Assembly: GCA_964017185.1 (NCBI GenBank)
Contig: OZ024872.1
Location: 41,360,188 to 41,424,187 of the forward strand
Origin: Rugalucina vietnamica
Lineage: Eukaryota > Mollusca > Bivalvia > Lucinida > Lucinidae
Length of the DNA stretch: 64,000 nt
Direction: 5' to 3'
The translations under genes and the position numbers were made by a program. Shown here in pieces: positions 22,457 through 32,716 of the stretch. A model generated the notes under the pieces. It had not been told where the DNA came from, searched no databases, and was given only the letters and a program-made list of their open reading frames with translations. How positions within the stretch are numbered: position 1 is the stretch's first letter; each line of letters opens with the position of its first letter.

Positions 22457-22687
22457 TTAGTAGAACCGATAGCATGTAGTGAATACGAAATCGATCGGTT
22501 CTTTTTCTAGAACTACCTTTTTAGATGCTTTAACTTCTGGGCATTCTTCATTGACAAGGTCCATGTTTTTACATGTACTTTCAAAAGCTTTAAAATCTTC
22601 AAGAAAGTCAAAACTTCCATATTTAAAAATTGCAACCTTATAAGGGCTTTTCCCACCTTTAAGATAAAATATAGTATACGCTAACAA
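22457..22687 (-). CDS. Unassigned ORF, possible exon
   Basis: Seventy-six codons, hydrophilic, with charged stretches such as KGGKSPYKVAIFKYGSF and ASKKVVLEKEPIDFVF. It is not part of any repeat in the window. A possible acceptor (tatcttaaag) precedes GGKSPYK, and a possible donor (AAAAAG|GTAGTT) follows ASKK. I do not recognise the product. It may equally be chance coding in AT-rich DNA or a transposon relic. Confidence 0.22.
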   Translation of the reverse strand: MLAYTIFYLKGGKSPYKVAIFKYGSFDFLEDFKAFESTCKNMDLVNEECPEVKASKKVVLEKEPIDFVFTTCYRFY

Positions 22688-23030
22688 GGCATGAACTTTT
22701 ACAAATCACTTAATGCGTTCTCTATTGGAAATTATTTACACTAGGAATTTAACACTTGCAAAATTCAAACATGAGATATGCACCCTTTAAAAAATTGTAA
22801 AACTTAAAACCACAACATTCCTAAGTTTCATGACAGATACCATATGAAGAACAGTGCAGACTGTGATAAGACTGCTCAAAGAGGGACAGTCTCATTAAGC
22901 CAAGGGCTCATTGGATTGAAATTCTTTCTGCATTTTCACTGTATTTATTAGAAACATTTGTTTTTCCAAGTTACAACAAATTCTTATATCATATAATATG
23001 GTATTCAAACATTTTGGAAAACTATAATAT
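22688..23030. other. Unassigned intergenic DNA
   Basis: AT-rich, no recognisable feature. Confidence 0.3.
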
Positions 23031-23264
23031 GAAATGTGTCATGAGAAAACCAACAATGTGGTTTCTCAACAGGTTCAACACAAACCAAGTTCTACAAGCA
23101 CAGAATATGGCTAGAAGCTTGAAATTTTTTATATAAATAGAAGAAGAATTATACTATCAGTGTAGCGAAAATAAAGATGCTGATCAGCTGTGCAGTTACT
23201 GTACAGCTGATCTGTGCCTGTGTTTTCGAATAGGCAAAAACCCAGTTTTCTCATGACGTGGCTC
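23031..23264 (-). mobile_element. Family A copy 17 (GTG-type core), TSD atat
   Basis: Core gctgtgcagttactgtacag. Flanked by atat at 23027-23030 and 23265-23268. A further terminal fragment (gggccacaacgtgagaaaa) follows at 23279. Confidence 0.83.
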
Positions 23265-23301
23265 ATATATACATATATGGGCCACAACGTGAGAAAATGT
23301 A

Positions 23302-24429
23302 CCTTCAGACAAGTTTTTGAGTATAAGAAAAACAAAGTTACTTTAAATGTATGATGTTTGTAGAGTCTGTTAGTCTTCATTTGACCAGATTATTTCAGTT
23401 ATTTTGTGAGTTATGACCAATTTACTATATGAACTCTATAGGCGTCATTGTCCTGAAAAATGACGTCAAAATTGCGTACTGCATTTCTGCATGTTAGTAG
23501 AGCTTACAAAACTCGATGCATTGGCTTAAAACTGTTTAAGCACTGGTCAGAACCTATTGTTAAGATAGAAGCATACCATCCTTACAGGCAATCTGTCGTA
23601 ATTATTTTGACTATTTTATGATGATGCGGTTGCTATGGTTACAGTTTAACAATAAATATAGGTAAATTATGTGTATTATGGGCTAAAACAAGGGCAGATA
23701 ACTCCAAATATTGAAAAATAATATGTCTTAAAACTCATTCATTTGGTAGCCCAGTGTTCAAGGATTACAAATACAACGTTTTTTCTAAAACGTATATTTC
23801 ATCATTTTTCCGCTTTTTGCTGCTTTCTACTGGTAATGTCAGAATGTCCGAAGGTACATTTTGTCGCGTTGGGGTTCATATAAGGAAAGAATGTGTTCAC
23901 TGGCACAAATCCAGAGAAGAGTTTAAACGATCATAAACATACAGAAGGCTTACTAAGCATTACAAGACTGATAATCATAAACAATAAATTTTTAAGTATA
24001 CCCTCGTTAGGTTACTTAAAATTATTTGAGCCCTGCTAAAAGAAACCTGCATTCATACATAAAATGAATGTATGTAAAATTGTATAAATCCATCTTGGAT
24101 CCACTTTCCAAGTACCTAAAAGTTCAGACTACTATGTTGTTGTTTGACTTCTCAGTAAACAAATTTTCAGTCAATTTCGGATGGTGCCACCGCTTCATGA
24201 CCACTACTAAATCAGTATTGGTGGGACCGGGCATCTTGCTCATGGACATTACAATTCAAAGGTATATTCATTGTAATGTCCTTTAAACCCGACCTCTCAC
24301 TCTGGAGTCGCACTCTGCACAGTCTGTGATCCTCAAGCAATCATAATTGAGGCAAAAAATATTCTTGAATGTTTGCAAGGCAAGTGGTTTAACCCCTACA
24401 ATTCTTGAAGTAGGTGAAGCTTTCCCAAC
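23302..24429. other. Unassigned intergenic DNA
   Basis: No repeat family or convincing exon was recognised. Lone ORFs at 23754 (plus, with FCRVGVHIRKECVHWHK) and 24068 (plus) lack supporting splice context. Confidence 0.3.
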
Positions 24430-24640
24430 CACATACCACATACCATGGCAATGGAAGGTTTACCAACATAAAGACCTCTTCTTACGAATGTGAAAATTCG
24501 TAACAAAGAAATGATGCATAGTTTGAAAAAAACCCTCATCCCTGATGGGATTCGAACCCAGATCGCCCGGGTAGAAATCCAATGCTCTAACCACTGAGCC
24601 AAAGAGTCGACTCCCTGACGCAGTATGTCAGAGATTGTAT
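24430..24640 (-). repeat. tRNA-headed SINE (family with 31285)
   Basis: On the minus strand, ctttggctcagtggttagag and gatctgggttcgaatcccat form canonical A and B boxes. They are followed by catcagggatgagggttttt and a short hairpin around ttcgtaagaag. The same order occurs on the plus strand at 31285. Translation through the head gives the familiar spurious SLAQWLEH-type peptide seen in many database entries. Confidence 0.65.
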
Positions 24641-25397
24641 GTATATGATACATTGAATCGAATAGCTGTGCTATTTATAGAAGCTACCCATCATGTGATC
24701 TGCCAACCCGACCTTCCAACCATGGCAGATAATCTCGAATGAATGAGTGTTGCAGTGGGACATAACACTCTGCCATCGATTCAGTCTCTAGACACACTAC
24801 CCACTGCCCCCCTCCCCATTGGTTTTTCTGAACTCTGCTTCAAGTAATCCTGGATCAGCCCCTGCTGTACTTGATGGGCAAAGAAAATTTGTTCTTCCCT
24901 GTCTGGGATTGAACTGGGATTCTTGCATGCTAGGTTAATAGCACATTTTGACATAAATTTTACTGAAAAATCCGATAATTTACTGGTGTGCTACCTGGCA
25001 CTGTCAACTTCAAACACATGCATGTATTTACACTTTTTCCGTAGCTAAAAACTTAATTACATGCGAAAAATGACTTCGAAGACATGAAACATCAGCAAAT
25101 AATTAAATCCCAGGCTATGCCTCGACCTGTCACAGCATATTTCATTCACAAACAGTCTTTTTCAAGCGTTGTTTTCTATTCCAAATGGGACACCCACCAA
25201 TTATTTTAGCGGGCAACTATTTCAAAAGGGTTTCCCTCCGCTTCAGCAACGAAAAACTTACCCAAAAAGAAAATAGCAAATAAAAAGGCTTATCAGCCAA
25301 TTGAATTAATCATTAACCATGAATTTAATCCACCTATTCATACAAACAAACACTTTTTACAATCGCTAATTGTCAACACAATAATCCAAGACAGAAA
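24641..25397. other. Unassigned DNA upstream of the small plus-strand gene
   Basis: No feature recognised except another weak tRNA-like B box near 24916. Confidence 0.3.
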
Positions 25398-25425
25398 ATG
25401 GCTGCCTGTCCTTTACCTGTCACAG
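25398..25425 (+). CDS. Candidate small gene, exon 1 (start codon)
   Basis: Reads acagaaaATGGCTGCC and encodes MAACPLPVTG, with the last glycine codon split, then donor CACAG|GTGATT. It leaves one base over, which exactly fits the two-base start of the exon at 30776, to give VTG-DAVLENIF. The surrounding 25330-25520 has few repeats and a locally higher CpG content, as expected near a promoter. The exon is very short, so support comes mainly from phase agreement. Confidence 0.4.
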
Positions 25426-25666
25426 GTGATTTCGTCACACACCGGTAGCGACACCTACCGGAAATTATGAATGAAATTTTTAAGGGCGGTGTCCTTCGAA
25501 AGATGTCCCGTTTAATCTGTGTAATCATATTTATTGAGAACTAATTAGTCAGTGTATGCGAAGCTTCATTTTTCAAGATATATCATATACTGTATTTAAA
25601 AAGTTTAACACGTTTTTTTAATCATCTTAATTTATGCATTGGAATTTTTAAATTGAATCTAATGGG

Positions 25667-25668
25667 AA

Positions 25669-25723
<55 letters not shown>

Positions 25724-25724
25724 A
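25667..25724. repeat. (AAAT)n microsatellite
   Basis: About 14 uninterrupted aaat units, in intron 1 of the candidate small gene. Confidence 0.97.
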
Positions 25725-26124
25725 ATGATAAATAATAAAGCCAAACCTCGAATTCATAGAAAACAACAGAGACAGGAAACATTGATTTGCAACAACAAAA
25801 ATAATAATAAAAAAAAATATAACGTTATAAATAAATAAATTAAATAGAAAAAAAAAATTAAACGCACATATTCACCATCAGAATTTCCCCAAAATATCGA
25901 GCGGCCTGTATAAAGGGGGTTGGGGGGGGGGGGAGAGAGAATGAAACGCGACAAAACAAGGATGGTTTACAAATTAAAAAATCATAGGATTCTGATTGCC
26001 TGTTCAACATGTAGAATTAGATTCAAGAAGTCTAGCTCCAAATGAAATCCAGCAGACCCCCGGGGCAGACCCCCCCCCCCCCGCACCTCAAACCTTTGAT
26101 AATGGATCGTTCATGTGTACGAAT

Positions 26125-26252
26125 TTTTTTTTTTATTATTATTTATTTATTTATTTATTTTTTTTTTTTTTTTATTTTTTTTTTCTTCTTTTTTTTTCAT
26201 TTTATTTATCTATTTTTTTTTTTTTTGTTTTTTTTTTTTTATTATTATTTTT
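26125..26252. repeat. T-rich low-complexity tract
   Basis: Poly-T with interspersed A and C. Predicted proteins here are poly-F/L artefacts. A C-tract lies at 26071-26083 and a G-tract at 25921-25931. Confidence 0.9.
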
Positions 26253-26299
26253 CATTCCAATGGATGCAGTGATGTGTTTACTATGCGTACTGGCGATGA

Positions 26300-26605
26300 A
26301 CCGTCTATCTGCGACACTCAGGTTTGCGACATAAACAGTTTTAACGTTGCCGTATCAACGGACATTTAGACGACAATTTTGTGAATTTCGACAGGAGTTT
26401 GAAGTATGTGTAGCACGATTGCGGTTTCATAGGGTATTGCCCGGCCGAACGTCGAAAACTGCCCTGGCTTTTAAGCCCCCAACACTAGACAGTCGGCGTC
26501 TAAGAAGCAGAATTGCTAAAGCGGCTTGAGACAGAATTATAAATTGAAAGATCGTCGTGCGACATTCGTACGTGACGTTCGTGCGAGTGTCGCGAATTGT
26601 ACACA
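26300..26605. mobile_element. Decayed family H copy 3 with inserted SINE tail
   Basis: The flanks carry the family H vocabulary (gcgacactcaggtttgcgac, and cgtcgtgcgacattcgtacg at 26552). At 26421-26526 is a segment shared with the tail of the SINE at 47056-47349: ttcatagggtattgcccggc, gaaaactgccctggct and cagtcggcgtctaagaagca. It is therefore a 5'-truncated SINE inside an old family H element. The 60-codon ORF here is SINE sequence. Confidence 0.6.
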
Positions 26606-27200
26606 GAAAACCGGGTTAAGCTCATGCAAGGAACTGATTTTATACATATAAGGAATTAATGAAGGCATGGATGATGGCATTGTCTTGTTATATGCGGTGG
26701 AAGGAACTGGAAAACCCGGAAGAAACCACCTACCTCGGACGGACCACCACTACCCTGCCACATTCAAGCCTGGGCCACAAAGGTGACCTAGAAGCGAGTG
26801 TGCTATCCACGCCCCCTAGTTGTTCCTCATTATAAATGCACCTGTCACATTTGTAACCCGGACCCAGGGTTGGGTGTTGGATAGTCGTGCAATGAGAATC
26901 CTAGGGGACCTTCACATTGCAATAGGGTGAACCAGCCCGAAGGTGAACCAGCCTAGGTTCGCAAATTGTATACAACATACCAGACAGGAGCGGGGTGGGG
27001 GGATCCTAAATATACGTGCTATAGTAGACAGGGTGTTCCCATCGGTGAACATTCGTAACACCCCCACACGTATCACAAAACTGGAACCAGGTACTGAAAT
27101 AAAGCGGAGTGATGGTTAGCCAGCTGATCTAATGTCCTTGCACTACGGAGGTTAGCAAAAATACACGAAAAGTCAAATGTTTTACTCCTATATACTAATT
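26606..27200. other. Unassigned intron DNA
   Basis: Contains a weak SINE-type body (cggaagaaaccacctacctc) at about 26715-26825 and nothing else recognised. Confidence 0.3.
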
Positions 27201-27423
27201 GAGCCGTCCCATGAGAAAACCAACAATCTGCATAGGCGAAAACAAAGGCGCAGATCAGCCGCGAAGCTGATCAGTGCCTTTGTTTTCGCTACTCGGATAG
27301 TACAATTCCTCCTCTACTTAAATCCAAAATTTCAAGCTTCTAGCTATCTTCTGTGACTGTACAGGCCGTTTTGTGTCAGACCTGTTCAAAAACCACATTG
27401 TTGGTTTTCCCACGAGGTGGCTC
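27201..27423 (+). mobile_element. Family A copy 18
   Basis: One palindrome arm is shortened (cagatcagccgcgaagctga). Ends are gagccgtcccatgagaaaac and cccacgaggtggctc. Flanks aatt and ctat do not match. Confidence 0.82.
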
Positions 27424-27748
27424 CTATCATGAACAGGTTTGGTTCCCTGGAAGACTAATGATCACACTGGACATATGTGGTATCGAACCTGTTTTTCGCT
27501 TAATTGAGTTCTGTATAGATTCTACTTGAAATTTATGGGACGATATAAACGTTTAACACCACAGTTACATGTAGGAGAGAGCTTGAAATCCAGAAGACGC
27601 GAACTTATGCATACTGGAGAAGACAATTATGATATAGACATTATATTTTTGTGGAAAAACAAGTACACACATGGTAAATTCACACATGGTACATGCTTTC
27701 AGATTCCAGCTTGCTTTTGCTACCTGTTTTGATCACGAAGAAATGTTT

Positions 27749-29130
27749 CCGAAATTGAACAGTCTTGCGCAGTCGCACACTGTGGTTCATTCTAACACAA
27801 TCGAAACAGGCCGTTCAGTGGTCGGTTAAGTTAGTTTTATGTCCCATTCATCACATATGGTCACATGGAGGAGGGACTTCGGTTTAAAGTCTCACTCATG
27901 AAAAATTGGAAAAGCATGGGTCAGTTATAGACGAAAAATGCACTATCCGAAATTGAACAGTCTTGCGCAGTCGCACACTGTGGTTCATTCTAACACAATC
28001 GAAACAGGCCGTTCAGTGGTCGGTTAAGTTAGTTTTATGTCCCATTCATCACATATGGTCATATGGAGGAGGGACTTCGGTTTAAAATCTCACTCATGAA
28101 AGATTGGAAAAGCATGGGTCAGTTATAGACGAAAAATGCACTATCCGAAATTGAACAGTCTTGCGCAGTCGCACACTGTGGTTCATTCTAACACAATCGA
28201 AACAGGCCGTTCAGTGGTCGGTTAAGTTAGTTTTATGTCCCATTCATCACATATGGTCATATGGAGGAGGGACTTCGGTTTAAAGTCTCACTCATGAAAG
28301 ATTGGAAAAGCATGGGTCAGTTATAGACGAAAAATGCACTATCCGAAATTGAACAGTCTTGCGCAGTCGCACACTGTGGTTCATTCTAACACAATCGAAA
28401 CAGGCCGTTCAGTGGTCGGTTAAGTTAGTTTTATGTCCCATTCATCACATATGGTCACATGGAGGAGGGACTTCGGTTTAAAGTCTCACTCATGAAAAAT
28501 TGGAAAAGCATGGGTCAGTTATAGACGAAAAATGCACTATCCGAAATTGAACAGTCTTGCGCAGTCGCACACTGTGGTTCATTCTAACACAATCGAAACA
28601 GGCCGTTCAGTGGTCGGTTAAGTTAGTTTTATGTCCCATTCATCACATATGGTCATATGGAGGAGGGACTTCGGTTTAAAATCTCACTCATGAAAGATTG
28701 GAAAAGCATGGGTCAGTTATAGACGAAAAATGCACTATCCGAAATTGAACAGTCTTGCGCAGTCGCACACTGTGGTTCATTCTAACACAATCGAAACAGG
28801 CCGTTCAGTGGTCGGTTAAGTTAGTTTTATGTCCCATTCATCACATATGGTCATATGGAGGAGGGACTTCGGTTTAAAGTCTCACTCATGAAAGATTGGA
28901 AAAGCATGGGTCAGTTATAGACGAAAAATGCACTATCCGAAATTGAACAGTCTTGCGCAGTCGCACACTGTGGTTCATTCTAACACAATCGAAACAGGCC
29001 GTTCAGTGGTCGGTTAAGTTAGTTTTATGTCCCATTCATCACATATGGTCATGTGGAGGAGGGACTTCGGTTTAAAGTCTCACATGAAAGATTGGAAAAG
29101 CATGGATCAGTTATTGACGAAAAATACACT
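27749..29130 (+). repeat. 198-bp satellite, seven units, trimer-organised
   Basis: Units start ccgaaattgaacagtcttgc at 27749, 27947, 28145, 28343, 28541, 28739 and 28937, exactly 198 bp apart. Diagnostic sites (cacatgg or catatgg; aaagtc or aaaatc; aaaaattgg or aaagattgg) repeat every three units, so units 1-3 and 4-6 are two copies of a 594-bp higher-order repeat. Unit 7 is diverged. No coding capacity. The array lies in intron 1 of the candidate small gene. Confidence 0.95.
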
Positions 29131-29176
29131 ATATATAGTGCTAGAAATCTGCCCCGGGCCTAGAGACAGTCCACTA

Positions 29177-29455
29177 CATTACGAAAACGTGCCCATGCAA
29201 TAAACAGATATTTTTTTTAGCTTTAAAAATTGAAAATTTTTAGTTGAACAAATTTGATATTTTTCTTATTTTTCCTCAAAACATAGATTGTGGGTACACG
29301 TTAGAACCGCCTCGGCGAGGCGGTTCTAACGAGTACCCACAATATATGTTTTGGAGCAAAAATAATAAAAATAGGTATTTCCCCGCATACCCCAGTTTTA
29401 CTATAAAAAGTGGGGTTCAGGGGGGTATACATTACACGGACATGTTTTCCTGATG
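29177..29455 (+). mobile_element. Family B copy 5, well preserved
   Basis: cattacgaaaacgtgcccat to acacggacatgttttcctga, with the full centre gaaccgcctcggcgaggcgg and both gtacccacaat arms. A reference copy for the family. Confidence 0.85.
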
Positions 29456-29720
29456 ATTTGAACAGACAGGACCGCTACAGTTCACATTAGACCACCGTTT
29501 ATAAGGTTTATCTACAGTATGCATTCGCTGTTTAACACGAGCAACCCGTGTTTCAACAAAATGCAGATAATGTGAAATGAATAAGAATCTTTGCAGCGCT
29601 GAATGTCTGAAAAGACCCGAAATACGCTACAAAAACACGCTGCCATTTTGCTTGACTTTAACATTTGACTCCAACTAACTGTTTTATGGCCAATTTAGCA
29701 ATTTTGACCCCCTGATTCTG

Positions 29721-29754
<34 letters not shown>

Positions 29755-30502
29755 AAGAAAACATTGCTGAATAAAGTGTCTTTGAAATAGTATAAAGTAA
29801 TTGCCTCATACTAATGACAGCGGTTAAAAAATGATGAGCTGTACCATTGCATTACTTTTTGTTGAACGTACAGTAGCATATGGGTCCCTTTACCTCCAAG
29901 CGCGTCACACAAATCAAAGATGAATACCAATGCAAAGGCCTCAGCTCGCTTGACCTTGGGGTCATAGTTCTAATGCAGTAACCACACATGGTCTGACTGA
30001 TTGAAATGTTGCATTTGAATAACTTCGCTTACTTCTTATATGCTTATGAAGCAGTGTATTCTATAGCATAATATACACGTATGAAATATAATGGTTACTG
30101 GGTGTCCTTATTGCATTGAACTATCATATCATATAATATGAGAGCCTTATAAATAAATAAAATCGGCTCATTTTAAAGTTTTATAGGTGTGACGTAATGG
30201 TATAGCATCATTTCAATGCATTTTTAAATCTTAGATGATACAAATCATCAAATTTTTAAATCTTAGATGGCACAAATCTTAGATGATACAAATACAAATC
30301 TTATACATCGCACATTGAACTTTCAAAGGTTTAACTTTGAAATGCAAATAAGTCTATGTCAGAAACAATTTTGCTAAGTTTCGTCGATATCCTTCTGCTG
30401 ATTTTATTTGAATACCAGCATATACGAGCACGACGATCATCATGATCAGATCCCGCAAATAAACACTCACCCCAGGTCCTGAGGTTATAAATCTTTTTTC
30501 AT
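29456..30502. other. Unassigned intron DNA with A-tract
   Basis: Contains a 32-nt A run at 29721-29752 and a short local repeat of 'aatcttagatg' near 30225-30300. No exon recognised. Confidence 0.4.
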
Positions 30503-30697
30503 GCTCAGCTCAGCTGAGCTTGAAATTTAAAGTGCTCATAAATACTGGAATAGCCAAAATAAATGAAAATTTCAGTTTTAGATCACCAAAGCCTATACTT
30601 TATCCTGCTCATAAATGTTAAAATGCCAACAATTGTTGGCATTTTAACATTTATGAGCAGGATAAATTTTAGTCTCAGCTGAGCTGAGCATGAAATT
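30503..30697. mobile_element. Family F foldback with perfect 68-bp palindrome
   Basis: Outer ends catgctcagctcagctgagc and ctcagctgagctgagcatga are inverted repeats. The inner palindrome at 30599-30666 is perfect over 68 bp around gccaacaa|ttgttggc. Relatives lie at 4848, 33843, 39998 and 40365. It starts 110 bp upstream of the exon at 30776. Confidence 0.8.
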
Positions 30698-30775
30698 TTT
30701 TTTATATATATAACCTCGGGGCCTGGTCTACACAAACCTGTATAGTTTTCATATAAATTTTGTTTTTGCTTTCAG

Positions 30776-30857
30776 GCGATGCAGTTTTGGAAAATATCTT
30801 TATATATTGTGGACTACAAACAGACAACATAACATGGGTATCAGCTCATCAACAGTG
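30776..30857 (+). CDS. Candidate small gene, exon 2
   Basis: Strong acceptor (gtttttgctttcag) and strong donor (CAGTG|GTGAGC). The only open phase reads DAVLENIFIYCGLQTDNITW, then VSAHQQ, with split codons at both ends that match exon 1 (one base) and exon 3 (one base). I do not recognise the family. The leading LPVTGDAVLENIF has a faint resemblance to the start of F-box motifs, but I would not assign it. Confidence 0.5.
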
Positions 30858-30898
30858 GTGAGCCCAATGATTCATTTGAGCTTATTTTATAGGCACTT

Positions 30899-30902
<4 letters not shown>

Positions 30903-30936
<34 letters not shown>
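30903..30936. repeat. Poly-A tract
   Basis: 34 uninterrupted A. Confidence 0.97.
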
Positions 30937-30937
<1 letters not shown>

Positions 30938-31080
30938 AGAACTTTATTGGCGTGTTGGTCAGTTCAAAGACCGGATTTTCTTTGTTTTGTCGTGTGTTGT
31001 GGTGAAAACCCATTCGATTATCTAGCTTGGCTGGTAGGTTGGGTTTGGCAGATCAAATGAAGTATGACTTTTATAAATAG

Positions 31081-31276
31081 TATACCTCATATTGAACCAC
31101 AGTGGTTATCCAGAGATATTCCACAACCGAGAGGAACCAACGCGAATATAATCAATATAAGACCTAATATACGTTATCAACGGTTGTTCCCAGATAGGTA
31201 TTTATTTCTTTTGTCGCATATTAATTTCACCTGCTTTAGTTGCTCTCAATCGAGTTTGTTGTCTCTGGATAACTAG
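31081..31276 (+). CDS. Candidate small gene, terminal exon
   Basis: Begins after tataaatag, a weak acceptor without a pyrimidine tract. It reads IPHIEPQWLSRDIPQPRG, then NIINIRPNIRYQRLFPDR, then a more hydrophobic end, LDN, before TAG. A short in-frame intron (31198-31239) between AG|GTATTT and tgctttag is also possible and would leave the C-terminus unchanged. The whole model is 101 residues. It ends 360 bp from the stop codon of the convergent RING gene. Function unknown. Confidence 0.42.
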
Positions 31277-31284
31277 TGTTGCAC

Positions 31285-31400
31285 ACCACAGAGTTGACTC
31301 ATTGGTTCAGTAGTAAGAACATCGTCCCAGGGTTCCTGGGATTGAATCCCATCAAGGATGTGGTTTTTAAATGCTTCATTTCATACAGAAGTAAAGACAA
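31285..31400 (+). repeat. tRNA-headed SINE (family with 24430)
   Basis: gactcattggttcagtagta and ggattgaatcccatcaagga correspond to the A and B boxes, followed by gatgtggtttttaaatgctt. Same order as the minus-strand SINE at 24430-24640. Confidence 0.6.
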
Positions 31401-31545
31401 AATGTACATAAATAATTTGCGGTGAGATTAGCATGCGGAATCATCACTCTTTGGTACTTAGATACACTATCATGTGACAGTAAAATCCAAAATTCATTCC
31501 ATGGTCATATTATAAACACACATGCAGAGAACTGTTTCTTTTTAA

Positions 31546-31551
31546 TTTATT
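31546..31551 (-). terminator. Possible polyadenylation signal of the RING gene
   Basis: AATAAA on the minus strand, 85 bp after the stop codon at 31636-31638. Position fits a short 3' UTR. Confidence 0.45.
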
Positions 31552-31635
31552 TTAGATGTTTAATTATGGACTTAACGAATGACTTTTAGCTGTTTCAAGA
31601 AATAAACCCCGTGTATTTTCATATGTAACAGCCCG

Positions 31636-31874
31636 TTAAATGTCCCAAAATGGATCTTTGGCATTAAACATGACATCTACAGAGACATCTGTATCGGAAG
31701 AATCTGATGTTGGACTCTCAATCATCCCCTCAATATGCCCTAGTGGAGAATCCGACACAGGTCCATCGTTATGTTGCAGCTCTTGTGGCAGGCCAAAATC
31801 CTGCTCTTTCGTCTTGTCACTCGGCTTTCGACGGGCTTTGCTGCTCAGCTCGAATTGATGAGTCGGACGACGAA
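31636..31874 (-). CDS. RING-finger protein, exon 4 (C-terminus)
   Basis: Acceptor gtattttcag, then 78 codons and a TAA stop. It starts with two bases that complete the single base left by exon 3 (C + TT). Contains basic SSKARRKPSDKTKEQD, then an acidic/serine tract (SPTSDSSDTDVSVDVM), ending NAKDPFWDI. Low complexity and charge suggest a disordered tail. The aromatic DPFW end could be a short docking motif; that is speculation. Confidence 0.78.
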
Positions 31875-31889
31875 CTGAAAATACAATTT

Positions 31890-31997
31890 TTATTTTATTT
31901 TTTTTTTTTATTTTTTATTTTATTTCTTTTTTTTTTTTTTTTTTTTTTCTTTCTTTTTTTTTTTTTTTGTTTTTTTTTTTTTTTTTGTTTTTGTTTT
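31890..31997. repeat. T-rich tract in RING intron 3
   Basis: Poly-T interrupted by single A, C or G; it begins 16 bp upstream of the exon 4 acceptor on the opposite strand as poly-A. Confidence 0.9.
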
Positions 31998-32051
31998 GAG
32001 AACATTTTATACCAACGTGCACGTAGTCACAGTTTGTTTGTTTGAATTTGT

Positions 32052-32400
32052 TTGAATTGATGCTTAACGTCCCAATCAACAGCTAATGGTCATGTCGGGA
32101 CGCTGCCTCCGTTTTATGGGACTTTTACCCAAAATTAGGACGTCATGACAAACAAAAAGTGCTTCGGAAATAAACACCCAACTAAACCAACAAGGCTTAT
32201 ATGTGTGTTTGACATGAACGACTTTTCCTGGGCAGGGTCAGACCTGAACGGTTAACCAGTAATCAGATGGTCAGTCAATAGCAAAAATGCTTTGCCTGGA
32301 GACACAATCAGCCCATTTATTTCTTTAAGCCCCAATGGGTTGGGGCCCATATTCCCACCCGAGTACCCTTACGTAGTCACAGACTTGTCTGCCGCATAAT
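32052..32400 (+). repeat. Interspersed repeat with 'taacgtcccaatcaacagct'
   Basis: The 20-nt box recurs inverted near 44727-44754 (tagctgttgactgggacgtt). Body continues with gacgctgcctccgttttatg. Class unknown. Lies in RING intron 3. Confidence 0.5.
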
Positions 32401-32618
32401 CAAAATTTGAAAGGATTGGACAAAAAGCAATAAAAGCTGGGATAATAAAATATCCAATACGATTTCTTACAAACCTATCGTCTTTGAAAAATGGCATATG
32501 ATATGACCAACACTCGTTCATTGGAATTATAATTGTTCTGTCAGTAGGTGACGGGAGAGAATTAGTAACTGTAATTTAATAAAGTCCATGGGTTTCAAAG
32601 TCAGAAAAATATGTCTGA

Positions 32619-32645
32619 ATAATAATAATAATAATAATAATAACA

Positions 32646-32695
<50 letters not shown>
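32619..32695. repeat. (AAT)n microsatellite
   Basis: About 25 aat units with one caatt interruption, just 22 bp downstream of the exon 3 splice donor of the RING gene. Confidence 0.97.
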
Positions 32696-32696
<1 letters not shown>

Positions 32697-32716
32697 CAAC
32701 TTTATTTTCAACGTAC

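Noticed and set aside
24396-24653. 85-codon ORF with SLAQWLEHWISTRAIWVRIP
   Set aside because: A well-known spurious peptide from tRNA-SINE heads.
26042-26369. Plus-strand ORFs rich in F and L
   Set aside because: Translation of a poly-T tract.
27749-29130. Possible CRISPR-like array or ribosomal spacer array
   Set aside because: Units are 198 bp, contiguous and near-identical with no spacers; eukaryotic satellite.
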